Positions 1 through 8,348 of a stretch of DNA of 64,000 nt are shown here, piece after piece (the first letter of the stretch is position 1; the number at the start of each line of letters is the position of its first letter). A program made the translations under genes and the position numbers. The notes below the pieces were generated by a model that was given only the letters and a program-made list of their open reading frames with translations, was not told where the DNA came from and made no database searches. The DNA is from DATMFV01 sp035555975 (GTDB lineage Bacteria; Verrucomicrobiota; Verrucomicrobiia; Chthoniobacterales; Chthoniobacteraceae). The stretch lies in NCBI GenBank assembly GCA_035555975.1, contig DATMFV010000112.1, forward strand, positions 1 through 64,000, read 5' to 3'.

Positions 1-43
1 CCTCCGCGCCGACCGTGGCGTTGGACACCGCTTCACATTCAAT
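1..43. repeat. Fragment of a dispersed intergenic repeat (window edge)
   Basis: These bases resemble 37905-37944: both carry CCTCCGCGCCG, then CCG, then GCGTTGGAC, then CCGCTT and CACA, with only a few substitutions. Both copies lie in non-coding DNA beside a gene 3' end. The left part of this copy is cut off by the window start. Confidence 0.5.
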
Positions 44-59
44 CAAAGCGGTCCCTAAA

Positions 60-872
60 TTACGGCGTAGCAGTGGCGGCCGGTTCCCCCTGTTTCATCC
101 ACTCCATCATCTCGTTTTTCTTCTTTTCGGAAAGCTCCGGCTGCGAGGAGGGAAGGGGCGGGTGCGCCGGGGCGGACTGGAGCGTCGGCCCGGCCGGGGG
201 GAGCGCTTCCGCCGGGGCGGCCTCGACGCCGGTCTCCTCCAGGGCGGCTGAAAACTGCGGGTTTTGCGTCAGGAACTGCCGCACCCTCGGGGTATGGACG
301 CTCTGGGGAAAGCGTTGAAGGTAGAGCCGCCAGATTTCGATCGCTTTGGGGATATCGCGCAGCACTTCGGTGTAAAGGGTCGCCATGTTGAAAAGGCTCT
401 GTTCATGGCCGATATCCTCTTCCTGCGCGTGCCGGTACTGCTCCAGCGCCCGCTCGGGCAACCCGATGAACCGGAGGCAGTTGGCGAGGTCGGTCCGGAC
501 GTTCGGGTTGTCGATCCCGTTGGCGATGGCGTATTCATATTGGGTGATCGCGTCCATCCAGCGGCGCTGGTCGTAGTAGGCGTTCCCGGCAGCGAGCGCG
601 CGCTCCGCCGTCAGGCCCGAAGGGGTCGCCTGCGGGGTGTGGGAGACGCTCGGAGAGGTCGCCCCTCCGCCGCCCGCCACGGCATGGGCCGGGGCGGAGG
701 AAGGAGCGCTTGCGTGCGGGCCGGTTTCCGCCTGCCGGGGCGTCAGCCCGCCCATCAGCAGCCAGGCCGCGAACACCCCGGCGGCAAAGGCGATGAGCGC
801 AGTCAACCCGTGGGCCTGCGGTGTGGCCCACCAGTTGGCGGGAAAGGCGGGAGATCGGTCGGCGTCCGGCAT
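60..872 (-). CDS. TPR-repeat protein with one N-terminal membrane segment
   Basis: A protein of about 270 residues. A hydrophobic segment at about residues 20-42 (GLTALIAFAAGVFAAWLLMG) anchors it in the membrane. A low-complexity Ala/Pro/Ser linker follows, then two or three TPR units at about residues 90-190 (YYDQRRWMDAITQYEYAI, LPERALEQYRHA), and a Pro-rich, charged tail. It is probably a scaffold for protein interactions at the membrane; no enzymatic motif is visible. The ATG at 872 is preferred over a GTG at 878 because GGAG lies 5 bases upstream of the ATG. It follows the retropepsin-like gene on the same strand after a gap of about 20 bp, so co-transcription is likely. Its specific function is not recognised. 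Confidence 0.8.
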   Translation of the reverse strand: MPDADRSPAFPANWWATPQAHGLTALIAFAAGVFAAWLLMGGLTPRQAETGPHASAPSSAPAHAVAGGGGATSPSVSHTPQATPSGLTAERALAAGNAYYDQRRWMDAITQYEYAIANGIDNPNVRTDLANCLRFIGLPERALEQYRHAQEEDIGHEQSLFNMATLYTEVLRDIPKAIEIWRLYLQRFPQSVHTPRVRQFLTQNPQFSAALEETGVEAAPAEALPPAGPTLQSAPAHPPLPSSQPELSEKKKNEMMEWMKQGEPAATATP

Positions 873-893
873 GGACACTCCATTAAACTTTTT

Positions 894-1736
894 TTAGGGC
901 CGCGTCAAAATAAGCCGCATCCGCGGTTCGTCGATCGTCACCCGGTAGTGCGAAAGAAGCCCGTTGCCGAGCAGCCCGGCCTCCTCGGGAAAGAGCCGCT
1001 GCGGATGCCACCCGATCAGGACCCCCTCATGCCGGTCGCGCCCGAGGTTGACGACGGCGGCCATGTCGCGCCGCGCGCCGGAGGTGACGTGATCACGCCC
1101 GATCCCGAGGCCCCACTCGAGCGCCGTGACGCACCCGGTATCGAGCCGCGTCCATTCCGGCTTGCGGTCGTTGACGCCGACGGGGACGCACATCGCATCG
1201 TGCCGGTAGCGGATCGGCAGCACCACGGCCGAAGCGGTCGAGGGAGGGTGGTCGCGGATGAAAAGCCGCCGCGCCGCGTAGTCGATCTCGACGATCCGGC
1301 CCTTGAAGAAATCCTGCCCGATCAACCCGTCAAGCGGTCGCCGCCCCTCCTTGCGCCGCAGGTTGAGGGCGAAGAGTTCGCTGCGAAGGGGGATGCCGCC
1401 GAGCGACCCGTCAAACCCGCTCACCCGCCGCGCCACGCCCCGCGTCCCAACGCCGTAGACCGGCACTTCGTCGCCCCCCTTCAACCGGAGTTTCCACGCC
1501 GCCTGCGCGCTCAAGACCGTGGAACCGGCCCCGGTATCGACGGCGAAATGGAGCACATGCCGCCCGGCGTCGACCTCCACGAGGATCAATCCCTCTTCGT
1601 ATTCAAAGGGAATGCCCGCCCCGGGATCGAACACGCGCCGGGGCGTCGTCTGGCAGGCGCTTAAAGCCAAGGCCGCCAGAAGCAGCAGGAGCCATCCCCG
1701 CGCCGGGGAGAGTTTGCGAAAGCACGAGGTTGCCAT
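894..1736 (-). CDS. Retropepsin-like aspartic protease family lipoprotein
   Basis: About 280 residues. The N-terminus is a lipoprotein signal: a hydrophobic stretch (WLLLLLAALALSAC) ending in a lipobox cysteine. Next comes an aspartyl-protease-like fold with the signature AVDTGAGSTVLS, where Asp-Thr-Gly is the catalytic triad of single-domain retropepsins, followed by beta-rich segments such as DGLIGQDFFKG. It is expected to be anchored to a periplasmic-facing membrane and to act on peptides, but the substrate is unknown. The upstream hydrolase gene stops at 1738, 1-2 bases before this ATG, so translational coupling is likely. ATG codons at 1751 and 1748 are alternative starts; 1736 gives the most compact signal peptide. 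Confidence 0.75.
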   Translation of the reverse strand: MATSCFRKLSPARGWLLLLLAALALSACQTTPRRVFDPGAGIPFEYEEGLILVEVDAGRHVLHFAVDTGAGSTVLSAQAAWKLRLKGGDEVPVYGVGTRGVARRVSGFDGSLGGIPLRSELFALNLRRKEGRRPLDGLIGQDFFKGRIVEIDYAARRLFIRDHPPSTASAVVLPIRYRHDAMCVPVGVNDRKPEWTRLDTGCVTALEWGLGIGRDHVTSGARRDMAAVVNLGRDRHEGVLIGWHPQRLFPEEAGLLGNGLLSHYRVTIDEPRMRLILTRP

Positions 1737-1737
1737 T

Positions 1738-2904
1738 TCAAGGTTCATCATAAAGAGCGTGGACGAGCCCGAGCGCCTTTTCCCCCGGCAGGACGCCCCG
1801 CTCCATCTGGTTCATCACGTAGGCGAAGGCGAGCCGGTTTTGCGGATCGGCAAAGGCGTGGGAGCCGCCCGCGCCCGGTTGGCCGAACGCCCGGGGCGAC
1901 GGGCCGAAAAGTTGCCGCAGCTTGCGCCCGTCGGGGCCGAGCGGGTCGCGCATGAACCCGGCCTCGAAAGCGGTCGGGCGCAGGAGGATGCGGTCTTCGC
2001 GCGTGATCGGCTCGTGGTCGTACCACGGCTGGCGCTCAAAAAGGCGAAGGCCCTCCAGCGCCCCGCCTTCCGCAAGAAGGGCGTAAAAGCGCGCGAGCCC
2101 CCGGGCGGTCCCGATCCCCCCGAAACCGGGGAACCCGGCGGCGCGCAGTTCCGGGGTGTTCATGGCGGCGACCCCCTGCGCTCCCTCCGGGGAGCGAAAG
2201 GCGCGGGCGGTGAGCGAGCCGGGTTGCGCCATCGCTTCGAAAAAGGCGACATCCTCCCCCTCCACCGGAGCAGCGCCCCCGGCGGGAACCCGGGCGGCCT
2301 GGACCGGCGCGACATTTTGCCCCTCTTCGGGCGGCAGGCCGATCCGGAAATCGAGCCCGAGCGGCGTGGCGAACCATTGCCGCCAGTACGCCCCGAGCGG
2401 CATCCCCTCCAGCCGGCGGACCAGTTCGTCGAGCAGGAAACCGAACGTTCGCGGGTGGTAGCCGTGCCCTTCCCCCGGCGGCCAGTTGGGCGGCTGCGCG
2501 GCGAGCGCCGAAACGACGGCGTCGTAGTCGAGGGCATCGACCGGCACGTCGAGCGCGGCGACGCCCGCGCGGTGGCCGAGCAGGTCGCCGACGTTCAACG
2601 CTTCCTTGCCCGCATCGGCAAACTCCGGCCAGATCGCCCGGACCGGGGTCGCCAGCGTCTCCCCCTGCCGTTCCAGCGCATGGAGCACGCTCGCTGCGGC
2701 GGGGCCTTTGGTGGCCGACCAGACGAGCACCGCCGTTTCCGTCGTCCACGGCGTCGTCCGCTTGCGGTCGGTGAACCCGGCCCCGAGCGAAAGGACTTCG
2801 CGCCCTTCGTGCCAGATCGAGACCGACGCGCCGAGTTCCCCGCGCGTTTCGAAGTTTTCGTGGAAAAACGCCTCCACGCGGGTCAGGCGACCATCAAGGT
2901 TCAT
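1738..2904 (-). CDS. Serine hydrolase, beta-lactamase/esterase (class C-like) family
   Basis: About 388 residues, starting MNLDGRLTRVEAFF. The SxxK nucleophile motif is SATK in VWSATKGPAA, followed by the family-typical DLLGHRAGV segment, a GYHPRTFGFLLDELVRR helix at the position of the YxN motif, and a C-terminal GGSHAFADP strand replacing the KTG motif. This pattern fits EstB-type carboxylesterases or D-aminopeptidase-like members better than true beta-lactamases. No signal peptide is evident, so it is probably cytoplasmic. Its ATG overlaps the upstream TGA (ATGA at 2901-2904), indicating translational coupling to the small TPR-like gene. Confidence 0.85.
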   Translation of the reverse strand: MNLDGRLTRVEAFFHENFETRGELGASVSIWHEGREVLSLGAGFTDRKRTTPWTTETAVLVWSATKGPAAASVLHALERQGETLATPVRAIWPEFADAGKEALNVGDLLGHRAGVAALDVPVDALDYDAVVSALAAQPPNWPPGEGHGYHPRTFGFLLDELVRRLEGMPLGAYWRQWFATPLGLDFRIGLPPEEGQNVAPVQAARVPAGGAAPVEGEDVAFFEAMAQPGSLTARAFRSPEGAQGVAAMNTPELRAAGFPGFGGIGTARGLARFYALLAEGGALEGLRLFERQPWYDHEPITREDRILLRPTAFEAGFMRDPLGPDGRKLRQLFGPSPRAFGQPGAGGSHAFADPQNRLAFAYVMNQMERGVLPGEKALGLVHALYDEP

Positions 2905-3401
2905 GGGAAAAGCGGCTTGAGATCGGGGTCTTCCTTCGCGCACGCCTTCAACTCCTTGTCCATGGAGAGGCTGGTTTCCAGGTGCGCCCGCGCCGCCTCC
3001 ATATTGCCGAGCACGCACTCGTAACAGGCGAGGTTGTAGTGGTAGGTCGCCTCCTTGACGAGCGCCGCCGGGCCTTCGAGCAGGACGTTCTTTGCCGCGC
3101 GGGTGCGCCCGAGTTCGTGCAGGCAGAAGGCGGTATGGATAAACCCCGAGGCGACATTGGGAAAAAGCGCGCAATAGGTCTCCCCCACCCGCGCCGCCTG
3201 CCGCCACCGGTGCGCCTTCATGAGGATCTGGAGCCGGGTTTCGAGCACCTCCTCCTGAAGCTGTTCCTTCGGGTCGAGCGTGTTGAGTTCGCGGATCGCC
3301 TCCCGGTACATCTTCAACTCAAAGTAGCCCTGGGCGGCCAGCAGTGTGCGTTGGAAAGGGGTCACGTCCGTCAGGATCGGGGAAGAAAAGAGCGCGGTCA
3401 A
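2901..3401 (-). CDS. Small TPR-like helical protein
   Basis: About 166 residues made of helix-turn-helix repeats (AAQGYFELKMYREAIRELNTL, HTAFCLHELGRTRAAKNVLL, YHYNLACYECVLGNMEAARAHLETSL), typical of TPR proteins. The start chosen is a TTG at 3401 because GGAG lies exactly 5 bases upstream, inside the 3' end of pepF. A GTG about 13 codons in is the alternative. The stop overlaps the ATG of the downstream serine hydrolase. The operon pepF - TPR - hydrolase - retropepsin - TPR is tightly packed. No specific function is recognised. Confidence 0.7.
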   Translation of the reverse strand: MTALFSSPILTDVTPFQRTLLAAQGYFELKMYREAIRELNTLDPKEQLQEEVLETRLQILMKAHRWRQAARVGETYCALFPNVASGFIHTAFCLHELGRTRAAKNVLLEGPAALVKEATYHYNLACYECVLGNMEAARAHLETSLSMDKELKACAKEDPDLKPLFP

Positions 3402-3403
3402 CG

Positions 3404-5233
3404 TTACTCCGTCAGAAGCGCCTCCAGTTCGTTCACTCTCCGGGCAAAAAGCTGCAGGGTCGCTTCCACGGGCGCGGGTTGCGACATGTCGACCCCTGCC
3501 GCCGCGAGCGTCGGGAGCGGGAAGCGCGAGCCGCCGCTCTTGAGGAAGCCGAGGTACGGGCCGGTCTCCCCGCTGGCGAGCACCTGCTGGGAGAGGGTGA
3601 CCGCGGCCGACATCCCGGTCGCGTATTTGTAGACATAGAAGGCGCTGTAGAAGTGCGGGATGCGCAGGCATTCGAGTTCCAGCGCGGGGTCGAGGGTGAA
3701 GTCGGGGCCGAAGTACGCCTCCAGCAGGCCCCGGTAGACGTTCCGGAAGAGATCGAGCGTCAACGCCTCGCCCTTTTCCTCGAGTTCGTGGATGATTTTT
3801 TCAAACTCGGCGAACATCGTCTGCCGGTAGACGGTCCCCCGGATGTCGTCGATCTGCCGGTTGAGCAGGTAGGCGCGCATCTTCGGGTCGCTGGTCTTTT
3901 CCAGCAGGTGGTGCGTCAGAAGCTCCTCGTTGAAGGTCGAGGCGACCTCGGCGAGGAAGATCGGGTAATCGTAATCCTGGAAGGTCTGCTCGCGCTGCGA
4001 GTACCACGAGTGCATCGAGTGCCCCGCTTCGTGGGCAAGGGTGTAGATGTCGGAGAAGACATCCTCCTTGTAGTTCATCAGGATGTAGGGCGGGTTGCCG
4101 TAACTGCTGGAGGAGAAGGCCCCGGAGCGTTTTCCCTTGTTTTCATACCGGTCGCACCACCGCCCGTTGCGCAAGCCGGTTGCAAGCGTGTCGGTATACT
4201 CGCTTCCCAGCGGGGCGAGCGCGGTCAGCACCAGGTCGCTTGCCTGGTCAAATGGGGTATGGGTTTCGATCGAGGCGACCATCGGCACATAGGTGTCGTA
4301 GTGGTGGATCTCCTTGAGCCCCAGCACCTTGCGCCGCAGTTCGTAGTAACGGTAGAGCGGCTTGAGATTCGCGCGGACGGCGGCGATCAGGTTGTCGTAG
4401 ACGCTCACCGGCACGTCGTCGGAAAAGAGGGCGGCTTCCCGGGCCGAAGGGTAATTGCGGGCACGCGCGCGGAAAACGTCGCTGCGGACCGAGTGCGCGA
4501 GCGTCGAGGCGAGCGTGTACTGGTGCCCGGCGAACTGGTGGTAAAACTGGTGGAACGCCGCCTTGCGCAGCGCCGGGTCGCGCTTGACGAGGAATGAGGA
4601 GAACGAACTCTGGCTGAGTTCCTTCTCCTGCCCGTTTTCGTCCTTGAGGGTGCCGAAACGCATGTCGACGTTGGTCAACTGGTCAAACGTGTCGCGATGC
4701 CCGCGCACCGCGGTCGCGCCGAGGGCGAGCAGTCGCTCTTCGGGGCCGCTCAAGGTATGGGCCTTGAGGCGGCGCAGCTTGCGCAGGGCGGTGCGCCACG
4801 GGGCGAGTTCCTCCGTGGAAAGGTACGCCTCGAAGCGTTCGTCGTCGATCGCCTGGATCTCCGGGGCGACAAACGCGGTCGCCTCGCTGATCCGCGTCAG
4901 GAGGTTCTGCAGCAGTCCCTCGCGCTGGAGGTTGGCCGCGTCGGAGGCATCCTCCGCCACCCGCAGCATGGCGTAGTGGTAGAGCCGTTCGATCGTGAGG
5001 TTGAGCCGTTTTTCCTCTTCGAGGAGCGCGAGCAGCGTCGCCGCCGATTCCCCCACCCGCCCGGCATATTTTGTCACGGCGGGCCAGGCCTGCTGGAGTT
5101 CGCCAAAGGCGGCCTGCCAGGCGGCGTCGTCGGGGTAGAGAGCGGTGAGGTCCCAGGTATCCGCCGGGGCGACTTCGTGGCGCGAGGGGATCACCCCGCC
5201 CGCAGGTTGGTCGGAAGAGTTAAAAAACATCAT
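3404..5233 (-). CDS. pepF: Oligoendopeptidase F (M3 family zinc metallopeptidase)
   Basis: 609 residues, normal length for PepF. The zinc-binding motif HEAGHSMHS (HExxH) is at about residue 398, with the downstream glutamate in the LAEVASTFNEELL segment. Conserved flanking PepF sequence (GNPPYILMNY, IYTLAHEAGHS, YVYKYATGMSAA) supports the family. It cleaves short peptides in the cytoplasm. A GGAG sits 7 bases before the ATG pair at 5233. It is the first gene of a five-gene minus-strand operon and is divergent from the FG-GAP gene across about 200 bp. Confidence 0.93.
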   Translation of the reverse strand: MMFFNSSDQPAGGVIPSRHEVAPADTWDLTALYPDDAAWQAAFGELQQAWPAVTKYAGRVGESAATLLALLEEEKRLNLTIERLYHYAMLRVAEDASDAANLQREGLLQNLLTRISEATAFVAPEIQAIDDERFEAYLSTEELAPWRTALRKLRRLKAHTLSGPEERLLALGATAVRGHRDTFDQLTNVDMRFGTLKDENGQEKELSQSSFSSFLVKRDPALRKAAFHQFYHQFAGHQYTLASTLAHSVRSDVFRARARNYPSAREAALFSDDVPVSVYDNLIAAVRANLKPLYRYYELRRKVLGLKEIHHYDTYVPMVASIETHTPFDQASDLVLTALAPLGSEYTDTLATGLRNGRWCDRYENKGKRSGAFSSSSYGNPPYILMNYKEDVFSDIYTLAHEAGHSMHSWYSQREQTFQDYDYPIFLAEVASTFNEELLTHHLLEKTSDPKMRAYLLNRQIDDIRGTVYRQTMFAEFEKIIHELEEKGEALTLDLFRNVYRGLLEAYFGPDFTLDPALELECLRIPHFYSAFYVYKYATGMSAAVTLSQQVLASGETGPYLGFLKSGGSRFPLPTLAAAGVDMSQPAPVEATLQLFARRVNELEALLTE

Positions 5234-5430
5234 GATCGTACTCCAAAAAGGATGGTTCGCACAGCATTGTGGACTTGAGAAGTTTCTTTTTTCGTGGCAA
5301 TGCTTCTTAAGGTCCGAGAAAGGTCCAAGAAAAACAGCTTCACAAACTCCCCCCGCGCTTCATAAGGTCAACGCTGAATATCTGATTTTTGCCACCCTCC
5401 GAGCGAAGGCTTGCCCCTTCGTTTCCCCAG

Positions 5431-7302
5431 ATGATGAAACTATCCACCTCCTTTTTTGCCGCAGCCCTCTTCCTCTCGGGTTCGCTCCTTGCCCGGGCCC
5501 AGGCTCCCGCCCCTGCCGCCAACAACCTCATCATCAACGGCGGTTTCGAAAAGTCGTATGCGGAGGAAAACTTCTGGGACGGTGTCGACAGCAGCAATTT
5601 TCTCGCCGGAAAACGGGGGAGTTCCTTCGCGATTACCGAACGCGGCACGGTCGACAACCTCGCCATGCCGATCTCGGTCGCCGCAGCCGACATGAATGCC
5701 GACGGGCTGGTTGACATCATCTCGTGCGATTCGGACGGCTACATCCGCATCCATTTCAACAGCGGGACCAAGGAGGCGCCGAAGTTCACCCATGCGGAGA
5801 TCGTCCCCGTCTATTTCTCCCGGTTCAACTGGAGCCGCCACGAAATCCGGACCTTCCGCCACAGCTACAAGATCGCCGTTTTTGACAGCAACAACAGCGG
5901 CACCAACGACATTTACCTCGCCAACTACGGCGGCGAAGTCTTCCTCCTCAAGAATGCCGGGAACCCGCAGATGCCGGAATTCCGCCAGCCGCGGCTGATC
6001 GACGAGGCTCAGATCCGCACCACCAAGAACAACGTCATCTGGGGGAACCTTTTCGCCCCCGCCGTCCTCGACTGGGACCGCGACGGCAAGCCCGACCTCC
6101 TCGTCGGCGAAGGGAGCTACTCCGCCAATGCCGTCCACCTGCTGCTCAACCAGGGAAGCGCCAGCGTCCCCCGGTTTTCCGAGGACGCGCGCCACTACCT
6201 CGCCTATGGCGACGGCAAGGAACAGTTGATTCCCGCCGTGGTCGACTACAACGGCGACGGGCAGCCCGACCTGATCGTCGGCGACCGCAAGGGGGTCGTC
6301 AGCGTCTACCTGAGCGACGGGCCGTGGGCCAAGGAGAAGGAACTCAAGTTTTCGTCCGAAGTCAGCTTTGGCCGGAGCCGCAACTCCGGGGCGGTCGCCC
6401 CGGCCGTGGCCGACTTCAACGGCGACGGGCTTTTTGACATCATCATCGGCAAGAGCAACGGACGGATCGCGATGGCGCTCAACACCGGGACCAAGGAGCA
6501 GCCGAAGTTTGACGCGCTCAACGACATCAAGGGGACCGATGTCTGGAACCGCAACACGACCCGCAACGCCACCGACTGGAGCATCGACTTCGGCCGTGAA
6601 CGCGGGAACCTCTACGGCTACACCACCGTCGTGACCGAAGAGGAGGATGCCGGGGCCGCCCCCATACCCGAAGGCAAGAGCGCCCTGAAGGTCGGCTACT
6701 TCGCCCCGCTCAACAAGATCATGCGTTATACGCAGATCATGATCCCGCCCAGCGACAAGGTGCCGGTGGCGGCCATCGTCAAGCCCAACGCCTTTCTCAA
6801 CCCGGCCTCCACCTGGTGGTGGCGGCCCTACAACGCCGTCATGGCGAGCGTCAATACCGACACCAACACCGTCCTGATCCGCAAGGTGCTCGACGGCTCC
6901 TCCAAGCGGAACATGATCAAGCCGGGCACCGACTATGTCCTGAGCCTCAAGCACCGCGGCAAGGGGGTCAACAACGCGAAGTGGATTCTCTCGTGGGGCG
7001 GCTTCGGTGAAGGCAAGGAATCGCGCGTGAAGTCGCGCAACGTGCGCGGCGGGGTTGTCATGGAGCGCGACCGGATTCACGACAATGTGGTCGAAACCGG
7101 GAATTTCTCCGTCAGCGGCAACTGGGGAACCGCGACGCGCAATCTCAGCATGAAGTTCCAGAAACGCCGGGAATTGAACGAGCCCGACAAGCAGAACTGG
7201 ACCAAGGACCCCGCCTACCGCGCCGTCCTGGAAATCCGCGCCAACCTGACCCCGGGCAGCGGTGTCTTTTACCTCGACGACGTTCAGTTGACCGAAAGGT
7301 AA
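5431..7302 (+). CDS. Secreted FG-GAP/VCBS repeat protein
   Basis: About 623 residues with a Sec signal peptide (MMKLSTSFFAAALFLSGSLLARA). The body carries repeated Asp-rich calcium-loop motifs of FG-GAP/VCBS propeller blades: DMNADGLVDII, DSNNSGTNDIYLAN, DWDRDGKPDLLVG, DYNGDGQPDLIVG and DFNGDGLFDIIIG. It begins with an NLIINGGFE strand and ends with a YLDDVQL strand, the two edges seen in carbohydrate-binding-like beta-sandwich domains. It is probably an extracellular seven-bladed propeller with adhesive or glycan-binding function; no catalytic motif is seen. Its stop overlaps the next ATG (TAATG at 7300-7304). Confidence 0.85.
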   Translation: MMKLSTSFFAAALFLSGSLLARAQAPAPAANNLIINGGFEKSYAEENFWDGVDSSNFLAGKRGSSFAITERGTVDNLAMPISVAAADMNADGLVDIISCDSDGYIRIHFNSGTKEAPKFTHAEIVPVYFSRFNWSRHEIRTFRHSYKIAVFDSNNSGTNDIYLANYGGEVFLLKNAGNPQMPEFRQPRLIDEAQIRTTKNNVIWGNLFAPAVLDWDRDGKPDLLVGEGSYSANAVHLLLNQGSASVPRFSEDARHYLAYGDGKEQLIPAVVDYNGDGQPDLIVGDRKGVVSVYLSDGPWAKEKELKFSSEVSFGRSRNSGAVAPAVADFNGDGLFDIIIGKSNGRIAMALNTGTKEQPKFDALNDIKGTDVWNRNTTRNATDWSIDFGRERGNLYGYTTVVTEEEDAGAAPIPEGKSALKVGYFAPLNKIMRYTQIMIPPSDKVPVAAIVKPNAFLNPASTWWWRPYNAVMASVNTDTNTVLIRKVLDGSSKRNMIKPGTDYVLSLKHRGKGVNNAKWILSWGGFGEGKESRVKSRNVRGGVVMERDRIHDNVVETGNFSVSGNWGTATRNLSMKFQKRRELNEPDKQNWTKDPAYRAVLEIRANLTPGSGVFYLDDVQLTER

Positions 7303-8261
7303 TGAGTCCGATGGCGTCGCCCCGCCGTGCGTTTGTTCCGGGAGCCGGGCTGGGGACGAGGCTCGGGCAGCTTACCCGCGAGACCCCCAAACCGCTGGTG
7401 CCGGTCGCCGGGAAACCGTTGGTTTTTAACGCGCTCGACCACCTGATCGCCGCCGGGATCAGCGAAATCGTCGTCAATACCCACCATTGCGCACAGCGTT
7501 ACGGAGAGGTTTTTCCCGAGGGGCACTATCGCGGCGTCCCCCTCGCCTTCCGGCACGAACCGGTGCTGCTCGAGACCGGGGGCGGCATCAAAAATGTCGA
7601 AGACCTCCTTTCCGGAGAGCCGTTTATCGTCTACAACGGCGACATTTTGAGCGACCTGCCGCTGGAGCCGGCGATCGCCCACCACCGCGACTCGGGCAAT
7701 GAAGTGACCCTCGTCGCCCGTAGCCACGGGGGGCCGCTCCATCTCGCGCTCGATTTTGGCGCTCCGGCAGAGGGCGGGTATCCGGCGGGCCGGGTTGCCG
7801 ACATCCGCCAGCAGCTTGGCCGCGCCCCGGGCACGCATCTTTTTACGGGAATTTATCTGATTTCCCCCGCCTTTTTCCAGCGGCTGGCCACCGGTGCGCA
7901 CCCGGTCGTCCCGGTCTTTCTGAAGATGATCGAAACGGGGGCGCGGCTCGGGGCGATCGTTATCGACGACGGTCTCTGGCACGATCTCGGCACCCGCGAA
8001 GCGTACCTCGATGCCCACCGGCTCCTGCTCGGGCGCGACCCGTCGCTCCCGACGGTTCATCCCGATGCCAAAATAGCGCCCGGGGCGCGCATTTCCGGCT
8101 CGACCTTTGTCGGTCCCGGGGCCACCATTGGCGAAGACGTTGTTTTGCACGATTGCGTCTTGTGGCATGGCGTCACCATCGCCAGGGGAAGTCGCCTGAC
8201 CCGCTGCATCGTCACCGACCGCCGGTCGCTCAGCGGCACCCATTGCGATGCCGATTTCTGA
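7302..8261 (+). CDS. murU: MurU-like sugar-1-phosphate nucleotidyltransferase
   Basis: 319 residues. The N-terminal Rossmann-like nucleotidyltransferase domain has the pyrophosphorylase signature GLGTRLGQLTRETPKPLVPV and the sugar-binding segment LLETGGGIKNV, with YNGDIL as the metal-binding Asp. After about residue 240 there is a short left-handed beta-helix (DAKIAPGARISGSTFVGPG). The adjacent AmgK-like kinase makes MurU (MurNAc-1-P uridylyltransferase of peptidoglycan recycling) the best fit, although bacterial MurU proteins are usually shorter and lack the hexapeptide tail. Mannose-1-phosphate guanylyltransferase is the alternative. AAGG lies just before the ATG inside the upstream gene's end. 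Confidence 0.7.
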   Translation: MSPMASPRRAFVPGAGLGTRLGQLTRETPKPLVPVAGKPLVFNALDHLIAAGISEIVVNTHHCAQRYGEVFPEGHYRGVPLAFRHEPVLLETGGGIKNVEDLLSGEPFIVYNGDILSDLPLEPAIAHHRDSGNEVTLVARSHGGPLHLALDFGAPAEGGYPAGRVADIRQQLGRAPGTHLFTGIYLISPAFFQRLATGAHPVVPVFLKMIETGARLGAIVIDDGLWHDLGTREAYLDAHRLLLGRDPSLPTVHPDAKIAPGARISGSTFVGPGATIGEDVVLHDCVLWHGVTIARGSRLTRCIVTDRRSLSGTHCDADF

Positions 8262-8267
8262 TCGCCC

Positions 8268-8340
8268 GCCGACGCTCCTGACCCGACCCGACGCTCCCGA
8301 CCCCGATTGCCTCCGCCCGCCACGCCGCCACCCCCGATCC
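8268..8340. repeat. Short degenerate C-rich tandem repeat between murU-like and amgK-like genes
   Basis: The spacer is built of imperfect CGACGCTCC / CGACCC units (CGACGCTCCTGACCCGACC, then CGACGCTCCCGACC). Similar pyrimidine-rich strings occur near the 3' end of holA (about 26205-26265) and, on the opposite strand, inside coaE (34820-34860). No gene or hairpin is visible here. Confidence 0.4.
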
Positions 8341-8348
8341 CCTTTCCC

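Noticed and set aside
264..1664. 466-codon open frame on the plus strand
   Set aside because: It lies antisense to the TPR and retropepsin-like genes and has no recognisable domain; long antisense frames are expected in GC-rich DNA.
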